The notes beneath the pieces are model-generated. The model was not told the DNA's origin and made no database searches. It saw only the letters and a program-made list of their open reading frames with translations. A program made the translations under genes and the position numbers. A stretch of DNA of 64,000 nt. Origin: Spirochaetes bacterium GWB1_60_80 (lineage in GTDB: Bacteria > Spirochaetota > Spirochaetia > Treponematales > UBA12059). The stretch is taken from positions 60,904 to 124,903 of the forward strand of contig MIAR01000041.1 of NCBI GenBank assembly GCA_001829185.1, written 5' to 3'. Shown here one piece after another: positions 7,858 to 17,464 of this stretch. Numbering within the stretch: the stretch's first letter is position 1; every line of letters starts with the position of its first letter.

Positions 7858-8345
7858 GGCCCTATAAAATCCGTTTTTGCAATCGCCTCAACCGGATAGC
7901 CTATCTTGCCTTCGCGCGAGGGATCGGAGCAGAAAGCCCGCAGGTTGCGCCAGTCTCTGGCGGCCAGAGACTGGCGTGGCCGAGGACTTGGCGCGCAGAG
8001 CCCGACGGCGGGCGTCAGCCCGGCGGCGCGCCCCTAATGGGCACTTTCAAGGCGGACTCTTGCATATATGATTCTTTGTATTGTAGTATGCGATCCATGG
8101 TTACTACCTATTCGGTAGTGATTAACGGATGGGAGCTGCCCGGTTGAAATACTTGGCGCTTTTGAGTATTATCTCTTGCATTTCCTTGAAAATGATGTAG
8201 TTTAGCGCAAGGTTTGCGCTCTGCGAGGGTGCTCGCGCTGCATCGCGGCTTTTTAGTCATGCCGGGGGGCCGTTGCGGGCTTTTTGGCGGCAGTCCAATT
8301 CCGTATGTCTAATATGGAAGATACGGTTCAAATACGAGGTACTAC
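7858..8345. other. 488-bp intergenic region without a recognised gene
   Basis: No convincing coding frame or RNA gene was seen. The region contains the 13-bp inverted repeat at 7948-7976, a GC-rich patch to about 8035, and an AT-richer part to about 8190. Just before the next gene, CCGTAT (8301-8306) is mirrored by ATACGG (near 8326), which could be an operator. The next gene's start has GAGGT about 6 nt upstream. Confidence 0.5.
7948..7976. repeat. Perfect 13-bp inverted repeat with a 3-base loop
   Basis: CGCCAGTCTCTGG (7948-7960) is followed by CGG and then its exact complement (7964-7976). There is no T-run on either side, so a simple intrinsic terminator is unlikely. It could be a protein-binding palindrome or an RNA hairpin. 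Confidence 0.7.
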
Positions 8346-11300
8346 ATGCTTTCTCTTGGTATTAACATCGGTTCATCGAGCCTGAAAATGGTTCTGGTCG
8401 AGGATGGCAAGGTCGTTTGGCAAGCGGTGACGCCGCACGAGGGCGATTTCAACGCCGCGGTGCGCAATACGCTCAACCAGCGCGCCATTCCCGAGGGGAC
8501 GCCGGTGCTGGTAACCGGCAACGAGGGTCGCTTCCTGTTTAACGCCGCCGGCACCCTGGAGCCGCTCTGCGTCGAGGAGGCCCTGCGCGCCATCAACGTC
8601 AAGGCCGACGCCGTGGTCAGCATGGGCGGCGAGGACCTGATCGTCTATTCGCTGGACGCCAATTCCAAGATCATCAACAATTTCTCCGGCAACAAGTGCG
8701 CCTCCGGCACCGGCGAGTTCCTGAAGCAGCAGCTGGGCCGCATGGACATGAACCTGGCCGACATCGAGAAGGTACCGAACTCCGCCAAGGTGCTGTCGCT
8801 GTCCACCCGTTGCTCGGTGTTCATGAAGAGCGACTGTACGCACCGCTTGAACAAGCGCGAGGCTTCCAAGGACGACATCGTGCTGTCGCTGTCCGACGTC
8901 ATGGCCACCAAGGTGGTGGATTTCCTGAAGCGAGCCAAGGTGACCAAGGGCACGGTGGTGCTGACCGGCGGCGTGACGCTGAACCGGCATATCGTGCGCT
9001 TTATCCGCGACAAGGCGCCGGGCATCAACTTTATCGTGCCCGAGACGGCTTCCGTCTTTGAGGCTTACGGCGCGGCCATTTTCGCCGCCCATTCCGGCTC
9101 GCCCCTGCCGTCGGTCGACAAGTTGCTCAAGCTGAACACCGTGCGCTTCGATACCTTGCCCGACCTCAAGAAGTGGAAGGACAAGGTGCGCTTCTTCCAG
9201 AAGTCCGACGCCAAGGTGGTGGCCGGCCGCGAATACCTGTTGGGCGTGGACGGCGGATCCACCACTACCAAAGCCTGCCTGATCGACGCCCTGACCGACG
9301 AGGTGGTGGCCAGCCACTACGGCCGCACCCACGGTGACCCGGTTAAGGCCCTAAAAGAATGCCTGCGCGTCATCCAGGACAAGGTCAAGGCCGACACCGG
9401 CGGCGGCGACATCAAGATCAGCCTTTGCGCCACTACCGGCAGCTCGCGCGAGATTCTGGGCGTCTACCTGGAAACTCCCGGCGTTTACAACGAGATCATC
9501 GCCCACGCCGTGGGCACCACCTTCTTTGACCCGGGCGTGGAGACCATCTTCGAGATCGGCGGCCAGGACGCCAAGTACGTGCTGCTGAAAAACGGCGTGC
9601 CGATCGACTATGCCATGAACGAGGCCTGCTCGGCCGGCACGGGCTCCTTCCTGGAGGAGTCGGCCGCCGGCGACCTGTCCATCCATAGCGCCAAGGACAT
9701 CGGCCCGATCGCCCTCCAGGCCGACGCGCCGCTCAAGTTCGGCGAGCACTGCTCGGCCTTCATCAACTCCGACATCCGCAAGGCCGTCCAGCAGGGCGCC
9801 ACGAAAGAAAATATCACCGCCGGCATCGTCGTCTCCATCGTCGCCAACTACCTCAACCGCGTGGTGGGCAACCGCACCATCGGCGGCAAGGTCTTCCTGC
9901 AGGGCGGCGTGGCCCTGAACAGCGCTTTGCCGCTGGCCTTTGCCATGATGCTGGACAAGGAAATCCTGGTGCCGCCGTCGCCCGAGCTGATGGGCTGCTT
10001 CGGCGTGGCGCTGCTGGCCAAGAAGAAGCATGCCGAGGGCCTGCTGGAAAAGACGACCATCGTCATCGAGGATTTGCTCAAGAACGAGATCGAGTACGAG
10101 CGCGTCTTTACCTGCAAGGCCTGCGACAACTTCTGTTCCATTCAGGTGCTGAAGGTGAACGGACATTCCTACATGTTCGGCGGCCGCTGCAACAAGTACA
10201 CCAACATGCGCAAGTCGGTGAAGGACGTGCCGGTCTTCGACTATATCGAGAAGCGCCAGCAGCTGTTGTTCGTGGACTGCGCCGCCGACCCGGCTGCCTT
10301 CCAGGCCAAGCGCGACTTCAGTATCGGCATTCCGCGCGCCTTCTCCACCCACACCCTGTACCCGCTCTATTCCTGGTTTTTCCACGAGCTGGGCATCAAG
10401 ACCATTTTGTCCACCGAGGTGGCGCACGCCGGCGTGGCTCGGGCCGAGAGCACCTACTGCTTCCCGGCCGAGATCGCCCACGGCGCCGTCCAGGACTGCC
10501 TGGACAAGGGCGCCGACTACGTGCTGGTGCCGCACTTCCGCGACATGCCCAGCTACGAGACCGACGTCCACGCCAATTTCTGCCCTATCACCCAGGGTCT
10601 GCCCTACTACATCAAGAAGGCCTTCCCCGAACTGCCCGAGAACAAGCTCCTGCCGCTGGTGGTCAGCTTTAAGTTTGGCGACAAGAAGGCCCTGGAGCAC
10701 TTCCAGGATTTCGGCCGCCTGCTGAATATCGGCGAAGCCGAGATCGAGCGCGCTTTCGAGCTGGCCCTGGCCAAACAGAACGAGTTCTTCGTCAAGGCCC
10801 ACGCCCTGGGCAAGCAGGCGCTCGAGGATGCCCGCAAGGCCGACCGGCCGGTCATCGCCGTGCTGGGCCGGCCCTACAACGCCTTTACCGCCGAGGCCAA
10901 CATGGGTATCCCGCGCAAGTTCACCACCCGCGGCTACTCGGTGATTCCCTTCGATATCCTGCCTTATGGCGACTCGGAAATCTTCCCTAACATGTACTGG
11001 TACTACGGCCAGCAGGATATGAAGGCCGCCGAGCTCTTGAAGGACGAACCGAATATTTATGTTACCTTCATCACCAACTTCTCGTGCGCGCCGGATTCCT
11101 TCATCCTGCACTACGTCAAGTGGCTGATGGGCCAGAAGCCCTTCCTGGTGCTGGAGCTGGACTCGCATTCGGCCGACGCCGGCATCGACACCCGCGTCGA
11201 GGCCTTCCTGGACATCATCGACGGCTACCGCGCCAAGAAGGCCGAGATCGAGGCCGAGCGCTACGACAACGGCTGGAAGTTCGAGCAGCACGGCCCGGAC

Positions 11301-12707
11301 GGGCTGGCGGTGCGTAACTCCAAGACCGGCGAGATGCGGCCGATCCGCAACAACAAGCGCGTCAAGATCCTGTTGTCCAACATGGGCAACATCGCCACCG
11401 AGTTCATGGCCGCCACCCTGCGCGGCATTGGCATGAACGCCGAGGCTCTGCCGCTGGCCACCAACAAGACCATCCAGGTGGCGCGCTCGCACGCCTCGGG
11501 CAAGGAATGCGTCCCCAGCCACCTGGTGCTGGGCAGTGCCCTGCAGTATTTCTCCTCCGAGAAGTACCGCAAGGACGAGCTGTACCTGCTGTTCGTACCC
11601 ATCACCACTGGACCCTGCCGCACCGGCCAGTATTTCGTCTACTACGAAAACCTGTTCCGCGACATGCGCCTGGAGAACGTGGTGGTCTTTACCTTGTCGG
11701 CCGACAATTCCTATACCGAGCTGGGCCCGCGCTTCGCCAAGGATATGTGGCGCGGCCTGGTGGTGTCCGACTACATGAAGGACATTCAGACCAGCCTCAA
11801 GGCCACCGCCGAGAATCCGGTCGACGCTCTCGACAAGTTCGATCGCTCTTGGTACAAGATGATGGACGTGGTGGAGAAGAATCCCGACGCCCTGATGGGC
11901 GAGCTGGAGCGCATCGTCCTAGATGTCAAGAAGATTCCGCTCAAGCGCCGGGTGGTCGACCTGCCCAAGGTGCTGGTGGTGGGCGAGATTTACGTCCGGC
12001 GCGACGACTTCGCGGTCGGCGAGCTGACTGACCTGATGAGCGCCCGCGGCATCGTGGTCAAGGTGTCTGGCATCGCCGAGTGGATCCATTACCTGGACTT
12101 CGTGCGCGAGTACGACCTGACCAAGCGCTATCAGCTGGTGCCGCCGGTGCTACGCTGGTTTAGTAAGCCGGCCCGCGCCTTGTCCAAGTTGCGTCTCGAG
12201 GAATGGTGGAAACACCAGGTGGAGAAGAAGGTCAAGAAGATACTGGGCAGTACCGGCCTAATTCCGGAGGCGCCGCACGACATGCGCCGCATCATGGAGA
12301 ACACCCAGAAGCACTTCGTCAGCCACGAGCTGAACTCGGAGATCGCGGTGTCCACCGGCGTGGCGGCCACCGCCATGGAGGAAGGTTTCTCCGGCATTGT
12401 CAACATCTCGCCCTTCGCCTGCCTGATCGGCCGCGTCATCGAGGGTATCTTCACTCCCTGGGCGCGTGAGCAGAACTATCCGACCATCTCGGTGGAGATC
12501 GACGGCAACCTGTTGCCGCCGAGCATCATCAACAAGCTGAACATCTTCATGGTCAACGTGCTGCGCTTCAAGGGCGAGCACAAGCTGGCCGACCTGATCG
12601 ACGCCGTCGGCGCCACCCAGCACGCCGACCTGTTCTTGCAGGACAAGGACGCCGCGCCGCACAGCTGCGAGGACTGCAACATCGGCTGTGAGGGCTGCGG
12701 CAAGTAA
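8346..12707 (+). CDS. Large 2-hydroxyacyl-CoA dehydratase activase (BcrA/BadF/HgdC type, DUF2229)
   Basis: The 1453-aa protein has two ASKHA ATPase/activase domains. The first (residues 1-255) starts LGINIGSSSLKMVLVEDGK and has the iron-sulfur motif NKCASGTGEFLKQQ. The second (about 298-570) starts YLLGVDGGSTTTKACLIDAL and has NEACSAGTGSFLEES. A Cys cluster follows (TCKACDNFCS, GGRCNKYTN), then DUF2229 (SIGIPRAFSTHTLYPLYSWF) and a long C-terminal region ending in a Cys-rich tail (CEDCNIGCEGC). Family members hydrolyse ATP to inject an electron into radical acyl-CoA dehydratases or reductases. No dehydratase subunits lie beside it, so the partner is unknown. The C-terminal half may itself act as a dehydratase-like module. 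GAGGT precedes the ATG. Confidence 0.9.
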   Translation: MLSLGINIGSSSLKMVLVEDGKVVWQAVTPHEGDFNAAVRNTLNQRAIPEGTPVLVTGNEGRFLFNAAGTLEPLCVEEALRAINVKADAVVSMGGEDLIVYSLDANSKIINNFSGNKCASGTGEFLKQQLGRMDMNLADIEKVPNSAKVLSLSTRCSVFMKSDCTHRLNKREASKDDIVLSLSDVMATKVVDFLKRAKVTKGTVVLTGGVTLNRHIVRFIRDKAPGINFIVPETASVFEAYGAAIFAAHSGSPLPSVDKLLKLNTVRFDTLPDLKKWKDKVRFFQKSDAKVVAGREYLLGVDGGSTTTKACLIDALTDEVVASHYGRTHGDPVKALKECLRVIQDKVKADTGGGDIKISLCATTGSSREILGVYLETPGVYNEIIAHAVGTTFFDPGVETIFEIGGQDAKYVLLKNGVPIDYAMNEACSAGTGSFLEESAAGDLSIHSAKDIGPIALQADAPLKFGEHCSAFINSDIRKAVQQGATKENITAGIVVSIVANYLNRVVGNRTIGGKVFLQGGVALNSALPLAFAMMLDKEILVPPSPELMGCFGVALLAKKKHAEGLLEKTTIVIEDLLKNEIEYERVFTCKACDNFCSIQVLKVNGHSYMFGGRCNKYTNMRKSVKDVPVFDYIEKRQQLLFVDCAADPAAFQAKRDFSIGIPRAFSTHTLYPLYSWFFHELGIKTILSTEVAHAGVARAESTYCFPAEIAHGAVQDCLDKGADYVLVPHFRDMPSYETDVHANFCPITQGLPYYIKKAFPELPENKLLPLVVSFKFGDKKALEHFQDFGRLLNIGEAEIERAFELALAKQNEFFVKAHALGKQALEDARKADRPVIAVLGRPYNAFTAEANMGIPRKFTTRGYSVIPFDILPYGDSEIFPNMYWYYGQQDMKAAELLKDEPNIYVTFITNFSCAPDSFILHYVKWLMGQKPFLVLELDSHSADAGIDTRVEAFLDIIDGYRAKKAEIEAERYDNGWKFEQHGPDGLAVRNSKTGEMRPIRNNKRVKILLSNMGNIATEFMAATLRGIGMNAEALPLATNKTIQVARSHASGKECVPSHLVLGSALQYFSSEKYRKDELYLLFVPITTGPCRTGQYFVYYENLFRDMRLENVVVFTLSADNSYTELGPRFAKDMWRGLVVSDYMKDIQTSLKATAENPVDALDKFDRSWYKMMDVVEKNPDALMGELERIVLDVKKIPLKRRVVDLPKVLVVGEIYVRRDDFAVGELTDLMSARGIVVKVSGIAEWIHYLDFVREYDLTKRYQLVPPVLRWFSKPARALSKLRLEEWWKHQVEKKVKKILGSTGLIPEAPHDMRRIMENTQKHFVSHELNSEIAVSTGVAATAMEEGFSGIVNISPFACLIGRVIEGIFTPWAREQNYPTISVEIDGNLLPPSIINKLNIFMVNVLRFKGEHKLADLIDAVGATQHADLFLQDKDAAPHSCEDCNIGCEGCGK

Positions 12708-12782
12708 CTCGTCGGCATTACCTGAATCAAGTGAGCCCCCGTTGGTATGAGCCGGCGGGCTCGGCCCGGACGGAGGTTCCCG

Positions 12783-14168
12783 ATGGGTTTAATTATCGCG
12801 CGTGGACTGAGCCGCATCTGGCGGCTGGGTGGCCTGGTCGCCTTGCTCGTCAGCCTGAGCGCCTGCTGGCCAATGAGCTACACCGAATACCGGCCGGTCT
12901 ATCAGGACATGGCTGTTTTCCGGGTGGCCGGCAGCATCCAGGCCCTGGCCTGGACCGAAGCTCCAAAAGGTGAGATTTTCGGCAAGATCGGGTTGTCCGC
13001 CGACCGGGAATTTCTGTTCGTCAACGAGCGCAACCACGGCATCAGGGTAGCCTACATCGGCAATCCGGCCAATCCGGCCTGGATCGGCTTCATCGAGATT
13101 CCCGGCAACACCGATCTGGTGGCCCTGGAGCTGGACGGCCGGCAATTCCTGTATGTCGATAGTTTCATCGACCTGGTGGTGCTGGAGTTGACCCTGCCGC
13201 CGGACGGCGTCGGCCAGCTGGCCGCGGTGGAGCGTCACCGCATCGAGCGGGCCTTCCCGCAGAATCAGTTCCAGATCGACCAGCCCGAGCAGGTCTGGCC
13301 TTACTGGACCGCCACGGACGGAGACGGACCCGACCAGATCGTGGTCGGCTACACCAGTCAGGAGAAGTTCAGCATGGTACCGCTGGGAATCATGGTAGAT
13401 CCCGTCATGGACATTGGCAACCAGGCCGGGGCGGTCGGCTCGATGGCCCGCTTTGCCCTCTACTCGCCGCCGCTATCCGCCGGCGCTGACTGGTACCTGT
13501 ATACGGTCGACTCGTCCACCCTGCGCGGCTTTACCATCGAAGCGCTGGACGCCACCGACCTCGGTCAGCCGGTCGTCGCTTTTCAGACTTCCATCGGCTG
13601 GCAGATCGAGACCATTTTCCCCTATGCCGACCAGCTGTTCATCGGTTCCGAATCCGCCATGTACATCTACGGGCTATCCGGTGGCGCCGCTTCGCCCACC
13701 TCGCCCGGGCAGTTGTCCACGCTGGTGCACTTTACGGCGCGCGATCCGGTGGTGGTTGGCCCGGTTGGCGCCGGGGCTTTGGACACGGCCTTCGTAACCC
13801 TGCGCGCCGAGGCTGGCTGGGGCGAGAACCTGCTGCTGGCCATCGATGTCAGCGATCCGGCCCTGCCGGTCGAACTAACACGCCGCCTGATGTACAATCC
13901 GCACGGGCTGAGTCTGTACGACGTCGACACGCTGTTTGTCTGCGAGGGCACTGGCGGCATCAAGGAAATCACGGTAAGCCAGGTGCGCGACGTCGAGGCC
14001 GACCTGGAAGTCCGTCTGGGCAGCCGCAGCCTGGTGGACGATTTTGAAACCTACGACATCATTCCCGGTCCTGTGGTGCAGATTGCGGTGGGGCCGTCCG
14101 AGGTTCGCCTGTATTCGTATGATGCCGACACGCCGCAACTGGTAGAGCTGGGGCGTTTGGCTTTCTGA
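12783..14168 (+). CDS. Putative lipoprotein with beta-propeller-like repeats
   Basis: The start is placed at ATG 12783 because GGAGG lies 6 nt upstream; an ATG at 12747 would add 12 residues before the signal. The 461-aa product has a signal peptide ending LVSLSAC, a lipobox. The mature part has repeated segments of the LVIVD/beta-propeller kind, for example RVAYIGNPANPAWIGFIEIP and LLLAIDVSDPALPVELTRRL, where a value is reported then compared. Such proteins are surface-exposed with unknown ligands. It follows the activase by 75 bases and faces panE convergently. Confidence 0.65.
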   Translation: MGLIIARGLSRIWRLGGLVALLVSLSACWPMSYTEYRPVYQDMAVFRVAGSIQALAWTEAPKGEIFGKIGLSADREFLFVNERNHGIRVAYIGNPANPAWIGFIEIPGNTDLVALELDGRQFLYVDSFIDLVVLELTLPPDGVGQLAAVERHRIERAFPQNQFQIDQPEQVWPYWTATDGDGPDQIVVGYTSQEKFSMVPLGIMVDPVMDIGNQAGAVGSMARFALYSPPLSAGADWYLYTVDSSTLRGFTIEALDATDLGQPVVAFQTSIGWQIETIFPYADQLFIGSESAMYIYGLSGGAASPTSPGQLSTLVHFTARDPVVVGPVGAGALDTAFVTLRAEAGWGENLLLAIDVSDPALPVELTRRLMYNPHGLSLYDVDTLFVCEGTGGIKEITVSQVRDVEADLEVRLGSRSLVDDFETYDIIPGPVVQIAVGPSEVRLYSYDADTPQLVELGRLAF

Positions 14169-14208
14169 ACTATTGACCAACTGACCTTCCGACCAGCGTG
14201 GCTGTGGC

Positions 14209-15177
14209 TCAGCTTTCCGGCTGGCCGCCGCTGCGGCCTTTTATCGCCTGCCAGAGCGCCTCATTGACTGGTGCCGCCAGACCGTGGCGTCTGGCCAGGC
14301 GGGCGATGGCGCCGTTTAACCAATCAATTTCAGTCGGCCGGCCGGCCTTGAGGTCGGTCAGTAGCGAGCACTCGTTGTCGGCGGTGGCTTGGCAGGTCTG
14401 CCGCACCTTGTCGCACAGGGGGGCCGCCGGCAGGCTGAGGCCTTCGGCCGCCGCCACCGCGATGGCCTCGTCGATGATAGCTTCGGCCTGCTGGGCGAAG
14501 CCGGCCTGGGCGGGCACTAGGCCGTTGCGGATGCCGGCCAGGGCGGCCAGCGGGTTGATGACGGCGTTGACGATGGCCTTGGTCCATTGCTGGCGACGGC
14601 TGTCGGCCGCCAGTTCGGTTGGCAGACCGGCCGCATTCAACAAGGCGGCCAGTTGCGCGATTAAATCGTCTGCCGGCGGCGCCAAGACTGGCAGTAGGCT
14701 GGGTCCGAGGCCGGCCACTCGCAGGTTGGCCGGACCCAGCCGCGCTGCCCCGGCGTAGGTGACGGCTACGGCCACATTGGCGGCGGGCAGCAGCCGGCGG
14801 AAGGGCGCCTCAGCCTCCAGGCCGTTCATCAGGGAGAGCAGTAGCGGCAGGGGTGGACCGTCAGCTGGCAGGCTGGCCCAGGCTGCTGCCAGGTTAGCGG
14901 CGGCGGCTTCGGCCTGGTAGGCCTTGACGCAGATCAGCACCACGTCGCAGGTAGCCAAATCAGCTGGTTGCGTCGTGGCCCGCAGTGGCACCGTTTCCCT
15001 GGTGGCGGTGGCATTGGCACTGGCTTGGGGTGTGGCGTAGGCTAGGTGGACGCCGGCGCGCAGGCCGTCGGCCGCGGCCGGGCTGCGCGTCAGGCAAAGC
15101 GGGTCTGCCCCGGCCAGCGTAAGGCGGCTGGCGAAGAGTAAGCCGATGGCGCCGCTGCCCAGTATGCCGATTTTCAT
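14209..15177 (-). CDS. panE: 2-dehydropantoate 2-reductase (ketopantoate reductase)
   Basis: The 322-aa enzyme reduces ketopantoate to pantoate with NADPH in coenzyme A synthesis. The N-terminus MKIGILGSGAIGLLFASRL is the Rossmann GxGxxG dinucleotide site. The catalytic Lys region (QQWTKAIVNAVINPLAAL) and the ELxxD-type end (KAGRPTEIDWLNGAI) are clear. I begin at the ATG at 15175-15177, since the upstream codons encode no conserved sequence. There is no Shine-Dalgarno sequence; instead a promoter ends 6 bases before the ATG, predicting a leaderless mRNA. panB lies 8 kb away on the other strand, and panC and panD are not in the window. Confidence 0.9.
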   Translation of the reverse strand: MKIGILGSGAIGLLFASRLTLAGADPLCLTRSPAAADGLRAGVHLAYATPQASANATATRETVPLRATTQPADLATCDVVLICVKAYQAEAAAANLAAAWASLPADGPPLPLLLSLMNGLEAEAPFRRLLPAANVAVAVTYAGAARLGPANLRVAGLGPSLLPVLAPPADDLIAQLAALLNAAGLPTELAADSRRQQWTKAIVNAVINPLAALAGIRNGLVPAQAGFAQQAEAIIDEAIAVAAAEGLSLPAAPLCDKVRQTCQATADNECSLLTDLKAGRPTEIDWLNGAIARLARRHGLAAPVNEALWQAIKGRSGGQPES

Positions 15178-15183
15178 AACTTT

Positions 15184-15212
15184 ATCATGGACGATAGCCG
15201 GGCCGCGGTCAA
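15184..15212 (-). promoter_or_regulatory. panE promoter, leaderless geometry
   Basis: On the minus strand, TTGACC, a 17-base spacer and CATGAT are followed by six bases (AAAGTT) and the panE ATG. Transcription would start at or beside the start codon. Confidence 0.5.
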
Positions 15213-15229
15213 GTCGGTGCCTAATGCGC

Positions 15230-15258
15230 TTGCCATCAGCTACCCCGGCGGCTATAGT
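15230..15258 (+). promoter_or_regulatory. Promoter of the PduO-type adenosyltransferase gene
   Basis: TTGCCA, 17 bases and TATAGT lie 60 bases before the start codon, leaving room for a normal leader with an AAGGAG site. Confidence 0.55.
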
Positions 15259-15317
15259 TGGCGACGGGGTTGCAGCCACTAGTCTGACGGTGATGGCAGC
15301 CGGCGAAAGGAGCTGAC

Positions 15318-15914
15318 ATGGGTCTGTTTGGCAAGAAAAAAGCGCTGGATTTTGACATGGTTACCACTAAGGGCGGCGATGGCGGCAAGAGCGCGCTGTA
15401 CTCGGGCGAGTTCTTCTCCAAGGACGATATCCACTTCCGGGTGTTGGGCGATATCGACGAGCTGAATTCCTGGCTAGGCGTTACCCGACAGGCGCGCCAG
15501 CTGGACGGCAAGGCGGGCTTGCCAGCCAGCATGACGCAGCAACTGCACGATGTCCAACAGCTGCTCTACCGCCTGATGAGCGTCGTGGCCACCCTCCCGT
15601 CCAACGTCGCGGTTTACGCCACCCTCAAACCTCTGCTTGAGACCGACGTGATCGAGCTTGAGCACTATCAGCGCGCCTGGCTGGGGGCGACGCCCATCGA
15701 AGCGCGCTTCGTTATCCCTGGCGAAGTGAATCTGGCCTCTGCCCAGCTGGACTACGCCCGGGCCCTGGCCCGGCGCTGCGAACGTTCGTTGGTCGATTTC
15801 ATCCGCCAGGTTGGCGGGGCCCAGTCCAACGCGACCGATTTGTACGTCGGCCAGAAGTACTTGAACCGCCTGTCCGACTATCTGTTTGTGCTCGCCCGTC
15901 ATACAGAGCTATAG
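15318..15914 (+). CDS. pduO: Cob(I)alamin adenosyltransferase, PduO type
   Basis: The 198-aa enzyme transfers the adenosyl group of ATP to cob(I)alamin, making the coenzyme form of B12. The PduO signature TTKGGDGGKSALYSGE lies near residue 17, RVLGDIDELNSWLGV near 41, and the RCERSLVDF and NRLSDYLFVLAR helices at the C-terminus hold ATP-binding Arg/Asp residues. The start has GAAAGGAG 7 nt upstream. It is unlinked to the cobalamin locus at 31-38 kb but would complete the same pathway. Its end lies 20 bases from the convergent phosphofructokinase gene. Confidence 0.9.
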   Translation: MGLFGKKKALDFDMVTTKGGDGGKSALYSGEFFSKDDIHFRVLGDIDELNSWLGVTRQARQLDGKAGLPASMTQQLHDVQQLLYRLMSVVATLPSNVAVYATLKPLLETDVIELEHYQRAWLGATPIEARFVIPGEVNLASAQLDYARALARRCERSLVDFIRQVGGAQSNATDLYVGQKYLNRLSDYLFVLARHTEL

Positions 15915-15933
15915 CGGGCGAGCCTGCCGAGAC

Positions 15934-17271
15934 TCAGTCGTTAAGCAGGCTGAGCGGCTGCCCAGTGGAGTCCAGGGCGTCGCGATAGAGGCTGCCTTCC
16001 GGGTCGACCTTGCTGCGGTGCTCCACCACGGCCGGCGTGGGCAGGTGGACGAACTTGTTGTTCACCATGCCCACCAGCAGGCGGGTCTTGCCGGCCATGG
16101 CGGCGTGCACGGCGTTGGCGCCGAGGCGTTCGCAGTAGACCGAGTCGGTCGGACTGGCCGTCGCGCTGCGGATGATGTAGCTGGGGTCGATGTACTTGAG
16201 ATTGATCGGCAAGCCCTTGGCCTTGAAATGCGCGGTTATTATTTCTTTCAGAAAGCTGCCGATGTCGCCCAGTTTTGAGTTGCCCGAGGCGTCCTCTCCG
16301 GCGGCGCTGACCAAGTCCTGGCCGGCGCCTTCCGCCACCACGATGACGGCGTGGTTGCGCTTGGCCAAGCGTTCCTCTAGGCGGGTCAGTAGGCCTTTGG
16401 GGCCATCCAGGTCGAATTGCACTTCGGGAATGAGCACGAAATTGGCCTCGTGGGTGGCCAAGGCAGTGTGTACCGCGATGAAGCCGGAATCGCGGCCCAT
16501 CACTTTAACCAGGCCGACGCCGTTCATGGCCGATTGGGCCTCGGCGTGGGCGGCCGATACCGCCTCGGCGGCCTTTTCGACCGCCGTCTCGAAGCCGAAG
16601 GAGCGGTCGATGTATAACAGGTCGTTATCGATGGTCTTGGGGATGCCGACTACCGCCACCTTGAGGCTCCGGCGCTCCAGCTCGTCAGCGATGGCCAGCG
16701 AGCCCTTCTGGGTGCCGTCGCCGCCGACGGTGAACAGCATGTTCAGGTTTAGCCGCTCGATGGCGTCGGCGATCTCGGCCGTGCGCTCGCCCCCGCCGCG
16801 CGAGGTGCCCAGTACCGTGCCGCCGATTTTATGGATGTCGTCTACGACGTCCGGGTTCAGGGTCATGAGGGGCAGGGCGAATTCCGGCAGGAAGCCATGG
16901 TAGCCGTATCGGATGCCGGAGATGCGGCGCACGCCGTAGCGGTTCCAGAGGGCTCGTACCACGGAACGGACGACGTCGTTGAGCCCAGGGCAGAGCCCGC
17001 CGCAGGTGACGATACCGGCGTGGACATGCGCCGGGTTGAAGTATATTTGGGCGCGCGGCCCGGCCTTCTCCAGCAAGACGGCTTCGGTGGTGGCGCTCTC
17101 TTCCCCGATTTTGACGCCGGGAACGGTCAGACGGCCTTTCAGCCAGCGTTGTCGGTCATCGTCGTGGACGTAGTTGGCCAGATTGTCGCCGTAAGTATTA
17201 GATAATTGCATAGGTGAGGCAATGGCGCGCGGCCCCAGGCTGGTGACGGTAAAGTGTTCTTTTCCGAGCAT
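15934..17271 (-). CDS. 6-phosphofructokinase, plant/group-X type, predicted ATP-dependent
   Basis: The 445-aa protein belongs to the long PFK group related to plant ATP-PFKs. Motifs are [69 protein letters not shown] and [16 protein letters not shown]. The second glycine in GGDGT replaces the Asp (GGDDT) that excludes ATP in pyrophosphate-dependent enzymes, so ATP is the likely donor even though PKTIDND resembles the pyrophosphate class. It catalyses the committed step of glycolysis in the cytoplasm. A GGGAG site precedes ATG 17271, and a TATACT -10 box on the minus strand at 17313-17318 could drive it. Confidence 0.88.
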   Translation of the reverse strand: MLGKEHFTVTSLGPRAIASPMQLSNTYGDNLANYVHDDDRQRWLKGRLTVPGVKIGEESATTEAVLLEKAGPRAQIYFNPAHVHAGIVTCGGLCPGLNDVVRSVVRALWNRYGVRRISGIRYGYHGFLPEFALPLMTLNPDVVDDIHKIGGTVLGTSRGGGERTAEIADAIERLNLNMLFTVGGDGTQKGSLAIADELERRSLKVAVVGIPKTIDNDLLYIDRSFGFETAVEKAAEAVSAAHAEAQSAMNGVGLVKVMGRDSGFIAVHTALATHEANFVLIPEVQFDLDGPKGLLTRLEERLAKRNHAVIVVAEGAGQDLVSAAGEDASGNSKLGDIGSFLKEIITAHFKAKGLPINLKYIDPSYIIRSATASPTDSVYCERLGANAVHAAMAGKTRLLVGMVNNKFVHLPTPAVVEHRSKVDPEGSLYRDALDSTGQPLSLLND

Positions 17272-17393
17272 GATCTACTCCCTGTGCAGGTGGTGTGCCG
17301 TTTGGCAGTGTCAGTATAACGGCTGCGGCAGTGGAATGCCAGCCTGTTGCGGTAGTGGACCGTATGGTCAGCCTATAAATTGGGATACCCGGT

Positions 17394-17422
17394 TTGACAA
17401 AACGGCTGTCATGTAGGATGAT
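17394..17422 (+). promoter_or_regulatory. Possible promoter of the 7TMR-DISM kinase gene
   Basis: A perfect -35 TTGACA is followed after 17 bases by a weak -10 (GATGAT), 43 bases before the start codon. Confidence 0.35.
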
Positions 17423-17464
17423 TAGTGGTCGCCGCATCGCCTTTTGGGCCTTCCCGGAGCAGGT

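Noticed and set aside
8325-8345. T-loop-like GGTTCAAATAC before the activase gene
   Set aside because: No acceptor stem, D-arm or anticodon arm could be drawn around it, so it is not a tRNA.
9351-11522. Open frame of 723 codons on the minus strand
   Set aside because: It is antisense to the activase gene and arises from its GC-rich third positions; the product is low-complexity Gly/Ala/Val/His/Leu without motifs.
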